Assembly: GCA_032622095.1 (NCBI GenBank)
Contig: CP136063.1
Span: 78,225,980 to 78,289,979 of the forward strand
Direction of reading: 5' to 3'
Length of the DNA stretch: 64,000 nucleotides
Origin: Siphonodentalium dalli
Taxonomy: Eukaryota > Mollusca > Scaphopoda > Gadilida > Siphonodentaliidae
Shown: in pieces, positions 36,303-48,720 of the stretch
How positions within the stretch are numbered: the stretch's first letter is position 1
Layout of the letters: every line of letters starts with the position of its first letter
Made by a program: the position numbers and the translations under genes
Notes under the pieces: generated by a model
What the model was told of the DNA's origin: nothing
Databases searched by the model: none
What the model saw: the letters and a program-made list of their open reading frames with translations, nothing else

Positions 36303-36763
36303 CACATATGTGACCCGCCATATCAAATCCAGTCGTAAGTCGGGATTTTTTTTACCCTGTGCCAATGCATTCTCTTATATATGCGAGTCGACCATAGGTC
36401 GCCTCGCATATATAAGAGAATGCATTGGCCTAACAATTTTTTATAATTTTTTTTAAATAAATGTTTCTTACAATTTTTAGGACATAAAATAAAAAAACAT
36501 CCATTACCCTGCAGGGAGCCCCACACATATATAGAAGCATATAGAAGAGTGCAGTCTGCTCATGTTTGTCTGGGGCTCTGTATGGGTGAAATTATAAAAT
36601 TGTTAAAGAATACAAGAAAAAATTATTAAAATTGTAAAAAATTGTTAGGCCAATGCATTCTCTTATATATGCGAGGCGACTCGCATATATAAGAGAATGC
36701 ATTGGCACAGGGTAAAAAAAATCCCGACTTACAACTGGATTTGATATGGCGGGTCACATATAA
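36303..36763. mobile_element. Core-hairpin MITE with ATATGTGACCCGCC ends
   Basis: Left end CATATGTGACCCGCCATATC; right end is its complement. Interior hairpins are the same as in the TTAA MITEs, but the termini are unrelated. Next to each end lies CGGGATTTTTTTTACCCTGT or its complement. The target duplication is unclear. Confidence 0.7.
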
Positions 36764-37071
36764 TAAAATGGCTTTTCATATATATATTTTTTAATTAAGT
36801 TACCGATGTCTTTCTGTAGTTTTTGCGCATGTGTTCCATGTTAGAAATATCCATGTAAATAATATGTTAATTTTGCTATATGTACAATGTATATTAACTA
36901 TGTTCTTATTGTCCACTATCCAGATGTGATCGGTAATCAATTTAGGTGGGTCCGAGGTTCACATTTGGCAAATTTTTTGACAAGAGACTTATCGATTCCT
37001 CAAGAAAGTTCTTGGAAATACTAGTTGCTAAAGAAAATACCATTACTATAGGCTTATAAAATTAGGAAAAG

Positions 37072-37537
37072 TTAACCCTTTCATGATGGGAGCTGCGCTG
37101 GCGCAACATTAAAGACCATGTGCCAATACATTCTCTTATATATGTGAATCAACCATAGGTGGCCTTGCACATATAACAGAATACATTGGCCTAACAATTG
37201 TTTTATAAATTTTTCTTACATTCTATAACAATTTTTATAATTTTGTTCTTACATTCTTTAACAATTTTATAATTCTTTCTTACATTCTTAATCAATTTTT
37301 ATCATTTATTCTTACAATCTTTACCAATTTTTATCCTTATTTCTTACATTCTTTAAACATTTTTTTCTTCATTTTTTCTTACAATTTTTAACAATTATAA
37401 AAAATAATATAAAATTTGTTAGGCCAATGCATTCTCTTATATATGGTATAGATGGTCGACTCGCATATATAAGAGAATGCATTTGCACAGGTTTTTCGCA
37501 AAATTTCAGCAATTAAGCTCCCGTACTGAAAGGTTAA
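37072..37537. mobile_element. TTAA MITE, subfamily 3, with expanded spacer
   Basis: Left end TTAACCCTTTCATGATGGGA; right end CCCGTACTGAAAGGTTAA. Two core hairpins are separated by several degenerate copies of a TTCTTACATTCTTTAACAAT unit (about 37215-37400), longer than in other copies. Confidence 0.7.
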
Positions 37538-37748
37538 CACCCTCTATCAAGATGAAGTAAATCTGATTGCACTAAAGTTTTGAGTGGTGGAGGGTTTATT
37601 CATGGCTAATGATCTTTGTTGCGGGGTGCCCTCTCAATGAAACCCTTAAACAATTGTATTGTTTGGTGATTGGTTTATTGTTCTATGAAATAACATTGAG
37701 GTAAGAATTATTAATAATTGACTGCTTCCAGGTCACAATCACTGCATG

Positions 37749-37868
37749 TACAGTAATGCCCTAAATAATCGACTCCTTATTCCTTAGCAGAATTATGGGT
37801 AAGTTTTCAGGATTTAGTCGGGAATATGGCTTGTTGCCATTCATCGGAAAGCTCTCATTGAGCTCTCA
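37749..37868. mobile_element. Foldback MITE A, left arm only
   Basis: TACAGTAATGCCCTAAATAA through GGAAAGCTCTCATTGAG; the complementary arm is missing. Confidence 0.7.
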
Positions 37869-38226
37869 AGTTATTCATTGTATTATGGCATTTTATGTAG
37901 TCTGTGTGTAGTGAAGCCATTATTCTGTATAAAGAGGCCAATTCATTTGAGCATTGTTTATACAAACGATTACAGAAGGGATCAGATGATATTGCATATA
38001 AATATTGTTTTTGGTAAATGAATGATATTTATTTGAAAATATTTAAGTTTCATCTCACCTTCTGTGATTTTCCTCATACATTTTACGACATGCCAAAAAC
38101 AGACGTAATGTCTGATCTTCATTTCCATCTCATATATTGGTATTTGCTCTTTCAACTCAACAGTAAATTATTTCGTTGATTTTGTGGGCCAAAACATGAA
38201 AACAACGAATAACAGACCCCCAGGAA

Positions 38227-38465
38227 TTAACCTTTGCATGACGGGAGCTGTGCTGGTGCAGCATTAAAGACCCTGTGCCAGTACATTCTCTTCTAATATA
38301 TGTGGTCTCCCTCGCATATATAAGAGAATGAACTGGCTTACGTGCAAGGTCAAGGTAAATATTGTTAGGTCAATGTATTCTCTTATTTATGCAAGGCTCC
38401 CTATGGTAAAAAAGAGAATAGATTTTCTCAAAATTTCAGGAAGCTCCAGTCATGGAAGAGTTACA
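38227..38465. mobile_element. TTAA MITE, subfamily 3, beside an exon
   Basis: Left end TTAACCTTTGCATGACGGGA; right end GCTCCAGTCATGGAAGAGTT with a decayed final TTAA. It ends about 31 bases from the exon at 38496-38615, inside the downstream intron. Confidence 0.65.
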
Positions 38466-38495
38466 AGGATTTTACAGTACGGTATATATAATTAC

Positions 38496-38615
38496 AGCCA
38501 AATATTTGCTTCTCTGTTGAGGAGCTAGCTTTTTCAAGTCTTGTGGAGCCAACTTTTTCCAATTCTCAGCCTTGAACTTTTCGTTTTGAATATCATCACC
38601 ATCATTTCTTTTATC
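38496..38615 (-). CDS. Uncharacterised charged protein, internal exon (first one found)
   Basis: I do not recognise this protein. The exon is 120 bases, exactly 40 codons, between a CTTTCAG acceptor and a GTAATT donor, in phase 0 at both ends. Part of it reads KAENWKKLAPQDLKKLAPQQ, with LAPQ occurring twice at an eight-residue spacing. It joins the next two exons with matching phases to give at least 92 residues, which supports a real gene without homology. An upstream coding exon ending in phase 0 is required, because no start codon was found; it may lie anywhere beyond 38.6 kb on this strand. A TTAA-type MITE ends about 30 bases inside the downstream intron. Confidence 0.6.
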
Positions 38616-39304
38616 CTGAAAGGTAGAAATTATATGTAAATATCATGCTGGTATATTATACTAACTTCATTGGGGGAGGGGTCGGTAGCTCAATCGGTAC
38701 TCAAGGGGCATATTGCTTCACATATTTTAATAAATATTGCATTACAACATCATAAGCCGTTAAGCCATAAAGGATCATGCTACCATTATTATTACCACAT
38801 ACTGCAATTAAACTAATGAATTTATGAATTTGATTGAATTGTTGATATTTTTTTTCATAAGAAATTATACAAAAAGTTTGTGTTGAGACTAGTTGAGGTG
38901 GTGAAGACAGAGAGAAAATGATTGAAAAGGAGTAGATAGTGTGTGATAGATAGTGTTAATATGTATACTGTATACATGTAGGTATAGTGAGTATAGTGAC
39001 AATAAAAGATTTCACCCCCACCCCTGAATCCCAAATACCAGTTAACAGAATACTGGATGCCACTTAACAGAGGGGGTGAATTCAGAATACCAGTTGAGAA
39101 AATATGCAATTGAGGACATTGATATCACTTCAATAAAATCTATTTTCATCACTTTTCTCAATAGTAATCTGCCAAACTGAGAAAAAGTCCTGATATTGCA
39201 GCCACACAATACTCTATTTGCTGGCAGTGTGATAACCAAATGCAATGCAGTTGATCTGTGAATGCCTGTCATGGACAAACTAGCGCCCGATTAACAGAAC
39301 AAGA

Positions 39305-39780
39305 CTCAAACAAGAGCACCAACACAGTGGCATAATATGCCTGTTGCCTTGTTTCAAATCTAATTTCCATAACTTGGGGTTATTAGCCGACAAGGATTTC
39401 AAACATGGATACCAAATTTCATTCCATTCGGTCAACATTAACAGAAGTTATCATCCGGAAATCAAAACAAACCCATATTTCAAGTCAAACAGGTCTGTAA
39501 CTCTGGTAAAAATTGGACGACAGAAACCCAAATCAAACTTCACCCATATTTTTATAGTTGTTAGCCTGCAAACCAAATTTAATTCCATTCAGTTAATATT
39601 CACTAAAGTTATCATCCTGAAACCAAGAAAAACCTAATGTCAAACAAGGTTCGTAATTGGGTAAATATGGGCAAACCGAACACTGAAATATTATTAAGCG
39701 CTTCGAGCTACACCAGAGATGAAGCACTATATAAATGCTAAATATTATTATTATTTATTTTTATTGTCAATAAAATGCAA
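39305..39780. repeat. ACAAGAGCA-type repeat and retroposon-like tail
   Basis: Begins ACAAGAGCACCAACACAGTG with units sharing GAAGTTATCATCCGGAAATC. From about 39690 it ends AAGCGCTTCGAGCTACACCA, GCACTATATAAATGC and (TTA)n, the kind of 3' end seen in many invertebrate SINE/LINE-like retroposons. Confidence 0.5.
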
Positions 39781-40107
39781 AAATTGTATTGCGATTGAAC
39801 ATAAAACTATTCTATAGTATTGCATTAAAAATTTGTCAGTTTAAATGCGCAATAAATGTTTTTTTCTATATGGTTAAATGTGATCACAATGGGCTTCCAT
39901 AGTTAGAAACAATAATTTATTTTTTCTTTTAGAAAATGAATTAGATCAGATCATGCCAAGAATCTCTACTCTGGCTATCGCCATACTAGTAGAGATCATA
40001 TTCCACCATTTCAAATTAAACCTTGGAATTGTTTAAAGTTTTGACAGGGAATCATATAAAGTGGAAAAAATAACACGGGGAATATATCTCTTAATAGTCT
40101 TAGTTTT

Positions 40108-42443
40108 TAGCTCAACTTACTTTTGTAAGTTTGAGCTATTGCCATGGTTTGGCGTCCGTCGTCCGTGTGTCCGTCAACAATTTCCTTTGGCGCGGGCTAC
40201 AGGTCGTACCTTTGGTCTGATCTTTATGAAATTTGTCATGAATGTTGACATTGACATGTAGATGGGAACGAGTCATTTTGGGGTCATTCGGCCAAAAAAC
40301 ATGGCCGCTGGCAGCCATCTTGGATTTCAAGATTCAATCCATTGGCGCGGGCTACAGGTCGTACTGTTCGTCTGATCATCATGAAATTTGTCATTGATGT
40401 TAATAATGACATGTAGATGGGAACGAGTGATTTTGGGGTCGTTCGGCCAAAAAACATGGCTGCCAGCAGCCATCTTGGATTTTACTCTTTGTATGACTAA
40501 ATCCTTTGGCGCGGGCTACAGGTCGTTGCGTTGGTCGGAAGTTTATGAAATTTGTCATGGATGTTAACACTGACATGTAGATGGGAACGATTGATTTTGG
40601 AGTCGTTCGGCCAAAAAACATGGCCACCAGCAGCCATCTTGGATTTTACTCTTTGCATGACTAAATCCTTTGGCGCGGGCTACAGGTTGTACCTTTGGTC
40701 TAATCTTTATGAAATTTGTCATGAATGTTGACATTGACATGTAGATGGGAACGAATCATTGTGGGGTCATTCGGCCAAAAAACATGGCTGCTGGCGGCCA
40801 TCTTAGATTTCAAAATTCAATCCATTGGCGCGGGCTACAGGTCGTACTGTTCGTCTCATCATCATGAAATTTGTCATGGATGTTAATATTGACATGTAGA
40901 TGGGAACGAGTGATTTTGGGGTCGTTCGGCCAAAAAACATGGCCGCCAGCAGCCATCTTCGATTTTACTCTTTGCATGACTAAATCCTTTGGCGCGGGCT
41001 ACAGGTCGTAGCTTTGATCGGAAGATCATGAAATTTGTCATGGATGTTAACAATGACATGTATATGGGAATGAGTCATTTTGGGGTCGTTCGGCCAAAAA
41101 ACGTGGCCGCCAGCAGCCATCTTGGATTTTACTCTTTGCATGACTAAATCCTTTGGCGCGGGCTACAGGTCGTACCTTGGTCTAATCTTTATGAAATTTG
41201 TCATGAATGTTGACATTGACATGTAGATGGGAATGAATCATTTTGGGGTCATTCGGCCAAAAAACATGGCCGCTGGCAGCCATCTTGGATTTCAAGTTTC
41301 AATCCATTGGCGCGGGCTACAGGTCGTACAGTTCGTCTGATCATCATGAAATTTGACATGGATGTTAATAATGACATGTAGATGGGAATGAGTGATTTTG
41401 GGGTCGTTCGGCCAAAAAACATGGCTGCCAGCAGCCATCTTGGATTTTACTCTTTGCATGACTAAATCCTTTGGCGCGGGCTACAGGTTGTACCTTTGGT
41501 CTAATCTTTATGAAATTTGTCATGAATGTTGACATTGACATGTAGATGGGAACGAATCATTGTGGGGTCATTCGGCCAAAAAACATGGCCGCTGGCAGCC
41601 ATCTTGGATTTCAAGATTCAATCTATTGGCGCGGGCTAAAGGTCGTACTGTTCGTCTGATCATCATGAAATTTGTCATGGATGTTAATAATGACATGTAG
41701 ATGGGAACGAGTGATTTTGGGGTCGTTCGGCCAAAAAACATGGTCGCCAGCAGCTATCTTGGATTTTACTCTTTGCATGACTAAATCCTTTGGTGCGGTC
41801 TACAGGTCGTAGCTTTGGTCAGATGGTCATGAAATTTGTCTTGGATGATAACAATGACATGTAGATGGGAACGAGTCGTTTTGGGGTCATTCTGTCCAAA
41901 AACATGGCCGCCAGCAGCCATCTTGGATTTTACTCTTTGCATGACTAAATCCTTTCGCGCGGGCCATTTTGGATTTCAAAATTCAATCCATTGGCGCGGT
42001 CTACAGGTCGTACTGTTCGTCTGATCATCATGAAGTTTGTAGGTCGTAGCTTTGGTCAGATCTTCATAAAATTTGTCATGGATGTTAACAATGACACGTA
42101 GATGGGAACGAGTCCTTTTGGGGTCAATTGGCCAAAAAACATGGCCGCCAGCAGCCATCTTGTATTTTACTCTTTGCACCACTAAATCCTTTGGCGCAGG
42201 TTAGACATTTCAATTAGCACCTTTCCTATTCCTCCATTTACTGTCAACCATTTTAGAATTTATTCTTTGCATCACTAAATCCTTTGGCACACCATACTCA
42301 CCACATCCCTGATCCGATCATTATGAAACTTGTCATGAATGTTGATATTGACATGTACATCTTGTCTTACTTAAACATTTCACCTTTCCTATTCCTCCAT
42401 TTACTGTCAACCATTAAATTATTCCCCTACCTAAGTTGAGCTG
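40108..42443. mobile_element. Terminally inverted element filled with 160-bp tandem units
   Basis: Bounded by AGCTCAACTTA and TAAGTTGAGCT. Inside are about 12-13 units of 155-165 bases, each with GGCGCGGGCTACAGGTCGTA, GAAATTTGTCATGGATGTTA, GACATGTAGATGGGAACGA and CGGCCAAAAAACATGGC. Units alternate between types, giving a higher-order period. Several weak ORFs here are by-products. Confidence 0.75.
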
Positions 42444-44020
42444 CAGTGTCATTGACACTTTCATTATATGTTCCTCAATAATGTACTTCACTGGGGAACG
42501 GGACTACCTGCCCCTGAGACAACCCGCCCTTCTGCTGTTTTCAGGTCGGGTCGTCCCGGGGAGGTTGTCCCGAAATTGTCAATAGTACGGTAATTATGTT
42601 CTTTTATATGATATTATTATTAAAGTTGTTGACCAATGAAACATGTGTTTATTCATTAATTATGTCAATGTGTGGACTGGAGTAAAGAATGACACAATGT
42701 TTTGACAACTTAACGGCACTTAAGGGTGATTCTACTGTAAATGAGCAAAACCGTGTTCCATGATCTTAGTTAATAATATAAAAGAAAATAACTGTCCCAT
42801 AGCCAGGAGACGTGTATTTCCTTGTAGCTGTTGTTAAGAGCATTAATTAGAAACAAGTCTGGTTTAGTATCGAGGTACCAAAACTTATCGTTTTAATGAC
42901 TACACTCGGCTAAGCCTATATACCACGAAACAGCATGTCCCAATCACGAGCCATAACATTTCTACGATTTCCTCTATTTTCCGGCAGACTTGTTTTCTCA
43001 ACATGGTCATGGATCCACACTCGGGTCTGGAATTTTGCACAGAATGCCATAAAATTTGAAATTTGTGAAGAAAGTAAACATAATGTTAGTAAAAAAGCTC
43101 ACAAGGTCAACATGTTAATAAATTAGTTTATTTTCTGTGGTCTAAAAATATTTGAATTATAATGGCATGAGTCAGACATGACAATACCGTCACTAGTCCA
43201 ACAAATTAGACTATTCGGATTAATACATATTTTAATACATGTATTTGGACATTTACGATTGTATTAATCCTTCTAAGTTCTAGTCTAATAAAAAAGCTGA
43301 AAGCAAAGTTAGCACACATTTTGAAGCAGGTCAACATCAGTGACCACCGATATGACCCCATCAAAATACCATTTTCTCTTAAATTATCTACAAATACATT
43401 AGTCTTACCTGTAGCTGAGATAGTATTCTTTGTGTTCACACATAGATTGTGATATAAAAGTTGTGAATTACAGATTTGTTAGTTTAATCCCGGATTGGAA
43501 AACATATCACCATTTTCAAATACAAATAAATTATGTTAATTTCGCGTGTTTTCCCAGATTTCTGATCTATTACGCATACGCGTGCTTTCGTTTTCGTATG
43601 TGTTCGCTAGCGTAGACGGGTTTGAATATTATATGGATTAATAATTTAATAGTGACACAAAATTATGCTAGTTAGTTCAGTGATGATATTTAACATTCCA
43701 ACAAAAGGTATGTGTTTTTTATTTGTAGTATTTTGTGTCATTACTACATTAGACGTGAACAGTGTAAGTTAAAGGGGCATGCCCTTGCCACATAACTCTT
43801 ACGGCTTCGTAGCGTTCAAAGTTTTCACGTCCTTTGTTGGACGATGAGGGATTAAGACCACATAAATGTCCAAATATTAAAATAGGTCTTAATCCGAATC
43901 GTCTAATTTGTTGGACTATATCGTCACATGACGAAGTGAAAATAGCCAACATAATTTTAAGGCGGGCGGGTTGTCCCGGAGTGAAACAGGTGGTCACGGA
44001 CCCACTTCACCATACATGTA
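42444..44020. other. Unassigned DNA
   Basis: A minus-strand donor-like CTACAG|GTAAGA at 43408/43409 follows a short frame starting MCEHKEYYLSY, but its phase does not fit the exon at 38496. An inverted repeat GGATTAAGACC / GGTCTTAATCC lies at about 43848-43900. Confidence 0.4.
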
Positions 44021-44208
44021 CACTGTAGGTGAATGTCCCAACTCAAAATTACATGCTTTTCTCTGACTTTTCGTCTTTTCTTTCAAATTCAAGACTTTTG
44101 AAGTTTTGTGCGCCGATGATGGCTATAGTATAGTATAAACAAGCAAAATCGCTCACAAATTCACATATTATATCATGTAATTTCGAGTTGGGACCATCAC
44201 CTACAGTG
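44021..44208. mobile_element. 188-bp inverted-repeat element
   Basis: CACTGTAGGTGAATGTCCCA at the left and GGACCATCACCTACAGTG at the right, with arms extending through AACTC-AAATTACATG. TA precedes the left end. Confidence 0.6.
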
Positions 44209-44615
44209 AAGTAGATTATCAAGGAACATAGTAACAGAGAAATATATTCCCTGTGTCGTTTTTTTCTAGAAAATGATGAACTTGAATTTGATTCTGAATT
44301 TGAAAGTATTTTTCATTTTCAAAATTTCATTATAAAAGATTACGGAATAGTTACGGACCGGCATATTCGTTCTGTGAAATGGTTCTATATAGCCATGAAC
44401 ACTTGTTGATGTTTCTCTATCGAATTAGTGTCATCTATAGTACGAAAAACACCCAAAAAGAGTATTAAACCGTGAAATATTAGTGTTGTCAAGGAACATA
44501 AACTGAATTGCGAACGTCAATTTCCGGTAAAAACTGCGAACTTCACGGATGATGTAAAACGCAACGGCTTGCACGAAGTTTGTACCTGGTTACGAAAATG
44601 TAAGCTTGTTGCGTA

Positions 44616-46121
44616 CTCAAAAATCTTTGCAAACAGACAGATAGATAAATTTTATTTAAAAGTCGGAGGTAAAAACATTATACAAGCACAATATCTGAAG
44701 AGCTTTTGACCGACAGTCGCGTTAGTTAGTGAATTCATGATTCACATTATCATGATGAATTATCAAGTTCAAGTTCAAAAGCTTTATTTATAAAGTCAGG
44801 CAATTTTAAGATTTTACAAACACGAACATTTATGCTAATTAGTCGTTTGTTCACGCACATAATTATATGAATCAATGGCCTCATTGCTATGCGTGACGTA
44901 CATGCACATGCTGAGCATCGATCTATATTTAATATAATATACGTCGATGTGCTGAGCAGTGCCTACTTGGAGAGAGTATATTGGGGGGGGGGGCTAACCC
45001 CGGGATTCTCGAAAGGCTTATAGGGGGTTAACCCCTCATTTTTAGCTTTTATTTTAAAATCAGACAAAAGGAAGAAGAAGCAATTTAAAAAACAAATCAA
45101 ATTTCTTCTGTTTCCGTCGCTGGATGGGGGTGTTTAGTCCCAATCTGGAAAACTGTAAGTGATGCCTATTTATTATAGACGTGGACTTCTTATATTCCTA
45201 ACTCCATGCAGTGTGCATTTTCAAGTTTAGCAGATTGCCTAACTACAACAAGAAACGTATTTGCGGTTATTATCTGATTGGATGTGGGTGTATCCTGCCG
45301 CGAATGCCCGCGATCTGTCACACGATGGCTGGCTCAACTTCAGTCTTGGCTGACACCGACGATTTCATTCCCAGCATTTCGTTTTGAACATATTATATAC
45401 CCGCCCCTACTAAACAACGAACATGAACTAACACAAACGAACACAGTTTAAAGGTAGTCAAACCGATCAGACGCTCCTAAGTTACTATTTCTTTGGCATC
45501 GGGGGGGGGGGGGTAAAAATATTTGATTCGAGTCGAGGAATCCACTCATCAAAGCTCAGAGTTATCAGATATCGATTTTTGAAGTTAGTTATTTCTCAAG
45601 ATGTGTAATAATATGTGGCACAGAAACACGTGGTCAAACGGAGGGTCTGGGACAAAATTGCGGATGAAGATGGATAACTCTAAAATCAAGTGGTACTATA
45701 CGGTCAAATTTCGTGATACTTGTTGAACAAAATGTTGATAAATAACAAGTTTTGGGAAATTTGATACCATAGTTGACAGTGCATTAATTTTGTTGCAATA
45801 AATAGATTCTGAAAACTGAAGCGTATTTTGAAGAAATGTTGTTGTTGTATTTTGATGGTATGGGGACCGTCTGATCGGATTGAGTACCTTTAATATAAGG
45901 GCGGAGTTGGGTTTGTGGGTGCGTGGAGGTCCATATCCTATATGTATTTTTATATATATCTAGCTTGTATAGCTGGTCAATAGTCTGGATAAAAGCCTTG
46001 AGATAGTGCCTGTCATTTACAGAATGAGGTCCACAGAGGATGAATTTAGTGACGCTACCCCACACAGCGAGATAGCGTGTCCAAATTCACCCTCTGCATG
46101 GGGACCGCATTCTGCTGAGGC
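44616..46121 (+). repeat. 1.5-kb direct duplication, copy 1
   Basis: From CTCAAAAATCTTTGCAAACA to CATTCTGCTGAGGC. Nearly every base matches copy 2 apart from the lengths of two poly-G tracts (about 44988 and 45500). Confidence 0.88.
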
Positions 46122-46125
46122 CTCA
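46008..46125. mobile_element. Element F hairpin in duplication copy 1
   Basis: CTGTCATTTACAGAATGAGG through CATTCTGCTGAGGCCTCAA. The duplication breakpoint falls at its inner edge. Confidence 0.6.
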
Positions 46126-47637
46126 AAAATCTTTGCAAACAGACAGATAGATAAATTTTATTTAAAAGTCGGAGGTAAAAACATTATACAAGCACAATAT
46201 CTGAAGAGCTTTTGACCGACAGTCGCGTTAGTTAGTGAATTCATGATTCACATTATCATGATGAATTATCAAGTTCAAGTTCAAAAGCTTTATTTATAAA
46301 GTCAGGCAATTTTAAGATTTTACAAACACGAACATTTATGCTAATTAGTCGTTTGTTCACGCACATAATTATATGAATCAATGGCCTCATTGCTATGCGT
46401 GACGTACATGCACATGCTGAGCATCGATCTATATTTAATATAATATACGTCGATGTGCTGAGCAGTGCCTACTTGGAGAGAGTATATTGGGGGGGGGGGG
46501 GGGGGGCTAACCCCGGGATTCTCGAAAGGCTTATAGGGGGTTAACCCCTCATTTTTAGCTTTTATTTTAAAATCAGACAAAAGGAAGAAGAAGCAATTTA
46601 AAAAACAAATCAAATTTCTTCTGTTTCCGTCGCTGGATGGGGGTGTTTAGTCCCAATCTGGAAAACTGTAAGTGATGCCTATTTATTATAGACGTGGACT
46701 TCTTATATTCCTAACTCCATGCAGTGTGCATTTTCAAGTTTAGCAGATTGCCTAACTACAACAAGAAACGTATTTGCGGTTATTATCTGATTGGATGTGG
46801 GTGTATCCTGCCGCGAATGCCCGCGATCTGTCACACGATGGCTGGCTCAACTTCAGTCTTGGCTGACACCGACGATTTCATTCCCAGCATTTCGTTTTGA
46901 ACATATTATATACCCGCCCCTACTAAACAACGAACATGAACTAACACAAACGAACACAGTTTAAAGGTAGTCAAACCGATCAGACGCTCCTAAGTTACTA
47001 TTTCTTTGGCATCGGGGGGGGGGGTAAAAATATTTGATTCGAGTCGAGGAATCCACTCATCAAAGCTCAGAGTTATCAGATATCGATTTTTGAAGTTAGT
47101 TATTTCTCAAGATGTGTAATAATATGTGGCACAGAAACACGTGGTCAAACGGAGGGTCTGGGACAAAATTGCGGATGAAGATGGATAACTCTAAAATCAA
47201 GTGGTACTATACGGTCAAATTTCGTGATACTTGTTGAACAAAATGTTGATAAATAACAAGTTTTGGGAAATTTGATACCATAGTTGACAGTGCATTAATT
47301 TTGTTGCAATAAATAGATTCTGAAAACTGAAGCGTATTTTGAAGAAATGTTGTTGTTGTATTTTGATGGTATGGGGACCGTCTGATCGGATTGAGTACCT
47401 TTAATATAAGGGCGGAGTTGGGTTTGTGGGTGCGTGGAGGTCCATATCCTATATGTATTTTTATATATATCTAGCTTGTATAGCTGGTCAATAGTCTGGA
47501 TAAAAGCCTTGAGATAGTGCCTGTCATTTACAGAATGAGGTCCACAGAGGATGAATTTAGTGACGCTACCCCACACAGCGAGATAGCGTGTCCAAATTCA
47601 CCCTCTGCATGGGGACCGCATTCTGCTGAGGCCTCAA
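46122..47637 (+). repeat. 1.5-kb direct duplication, copy 2
   Basis: Directly follows copy 1. The duplicated unit is bounded by CTCAA on the outer left (44616), at the junction (46122) and on the outer right (about 47633), a 5-base microhomology. Confidence 0.88.
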
Positions 47638-47690
47638 CAGAAAGTAAAAAGTAACTTAAAACAATGTTAATTTATTTCTATTTGTCATGT
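47519..47690. mobile_element. Element F hairpin and middle in duplication copy 2
   Basis: The same hairpin followed by family middle sequence (AGTAACTTAAAACAATGTTA), so this copy retains the original right context. Confidence 0.6.
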
Positions 47691-48326
47691 TTGTATTGAT
47701 GTATTGTGAACTGACATATAAAAATGTTTATAATATCGGTCATTTTATAGCTATAGTTCTTCATATATACGTAGGCTCAATTTGACAATATATAAACACG
47801 TATACAAGTACGTTTCCCAAATATATCGGATTTTTTCCCTTAAATAAATATGGGTTCCATTGTTATGATTGAAATTAATTTCCACATGTATGTACATATC
47901 TATATGATAACGAATCTACCCAGCATGTAAGGCCAAAATAAATCGAATGTGCCATGTGTTTCTGGTATACCCGCTCGCCCCAATCTAAAACGCCGCGCCC
48001 AAAATCATTTTTATTGATTTTGATCTTTTTCGTCAACAACATTTATTCCTCGTACTTGTCTGCGTATTTTGGTGTCAATGATGCCAGTAAAGACCCAAAA
48101 TGGCCGCTATAGGGGGTGTACCTAGCTGGCCGACTATTAAGCTGGGTCATCAATCCCCGTCTCGAAGAGATGTAGAACCAAAGTAGACTACGGGCTATAA
48201 GACGTACCCGCTGGTCGATGTCTCGTGTAAGTGCGGGCGCCCTAATACCTCCAGGCTCCTACACCACAACTAATGGGGTGCATCCCACGACAAACAGGGT
48301 GACACATTAGGGGATAATTATCCCTC
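47691..48326. other. Unassigned DNA
   Basis: The second half is GC-richer and leads into the 5S-derived fragments. No ORF of note. Confidence 0.5.
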
Positions 48327-48380
48327 GCAGCTGTGTTAGTCCTTGGATGGGTGTCCGGCTTGTGATTCGGGGCTGCCAAC
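48327..48380 (+). pseudogene. Second, shorter 5S rRNA-derived fragment
   Basis: GTTAGTCCTTGGATGGGTGT and GATTCGGGGCTGCCAAC match the 3' half of 5S rRNA and the copy at 48601. Confidence 0.5.
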
Positions 48381-48600
48381 TTTCTCGTTCTGTTGTACTG
48401 GGGGGGGGAGGGGGGGGGAGGGGCTCGTCGCTCCTCAGAGTCTGTGTCATGGTGCGACCTCTCTGGGACGACTCGGTGAGATTCGGTGAATCTAAAAAAA
48501 AAGAGTGGGCCCCGAGTAATGTAGCGGTCGCATTGTAAATATAGAAGGCCAATGACTTATAAGCACGAGGTCTAAATCTCCTGGTCACAGGACTTCGTTA

Positions 48601-48690
48601 GACGCTGTGTGTGATCACCGAAGTTAAGCAACATCGAGCTTGGTTAGTCCTTGGATAAGTGATCATCTTGGGATTCGGGGTGCTGTCAAC
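48601..48690 (+). pseudogene. 5S rRNA-derived sequence (pseudogene or SINE head)
   Basis: GATCACCGAAGTTAAGCAAC, CTTGGTTAGTCCTTGGAT and GGGATTCGGGGTGCTGT follow the order of 5S rRNA, including its internal promoter region. Substitutions such as GTGATCATCTTGG in place of the usual GTGACC..CTGG show decay. The 5' third is poorly matched. It is followed by a TATC microsatellite. Confidence 0.65.
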
Positions 48691-48720
48691 TTTCGGTGCA
48701 ACTTCTGCACTTCTCTCTCA

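Noticed and set aside
38056-38160. Minus-strand ORF with a GAAG|GTGAGA donor between two exons of the uncharacterised gene
   Set aside because: Two frames are equally open, the acceptor is weak, and neither phase lets it join between the exons at 38496 and 35940. It could be an alternative exon but is not supported.
38675-38702. tRNA-like GGTAGCTCAATCGGTAC (A-box-like)
   Set aside because: No B box, no cloverleaf; at most a broken SINE head.
40061-42182. ORFs across the 160-bp tandem units
   Set aside because: Period is not a multiple of three in most units and the frames differ from unit to unit.
43409-43445. Minus-strand MCEHKEYYLSY frame ending in CTACAG|GTAAGA as first exon of the uncharacterised gene
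   Set aside because: It ends in phase 2 while the exon at 38496 needs phase 0.
45784-47576. Identical 93-codon minus-strand ORFs in the two duplication copies
   Set aside because: Identity reflects the duplication; the sequence includes an element F end and shows no domain.
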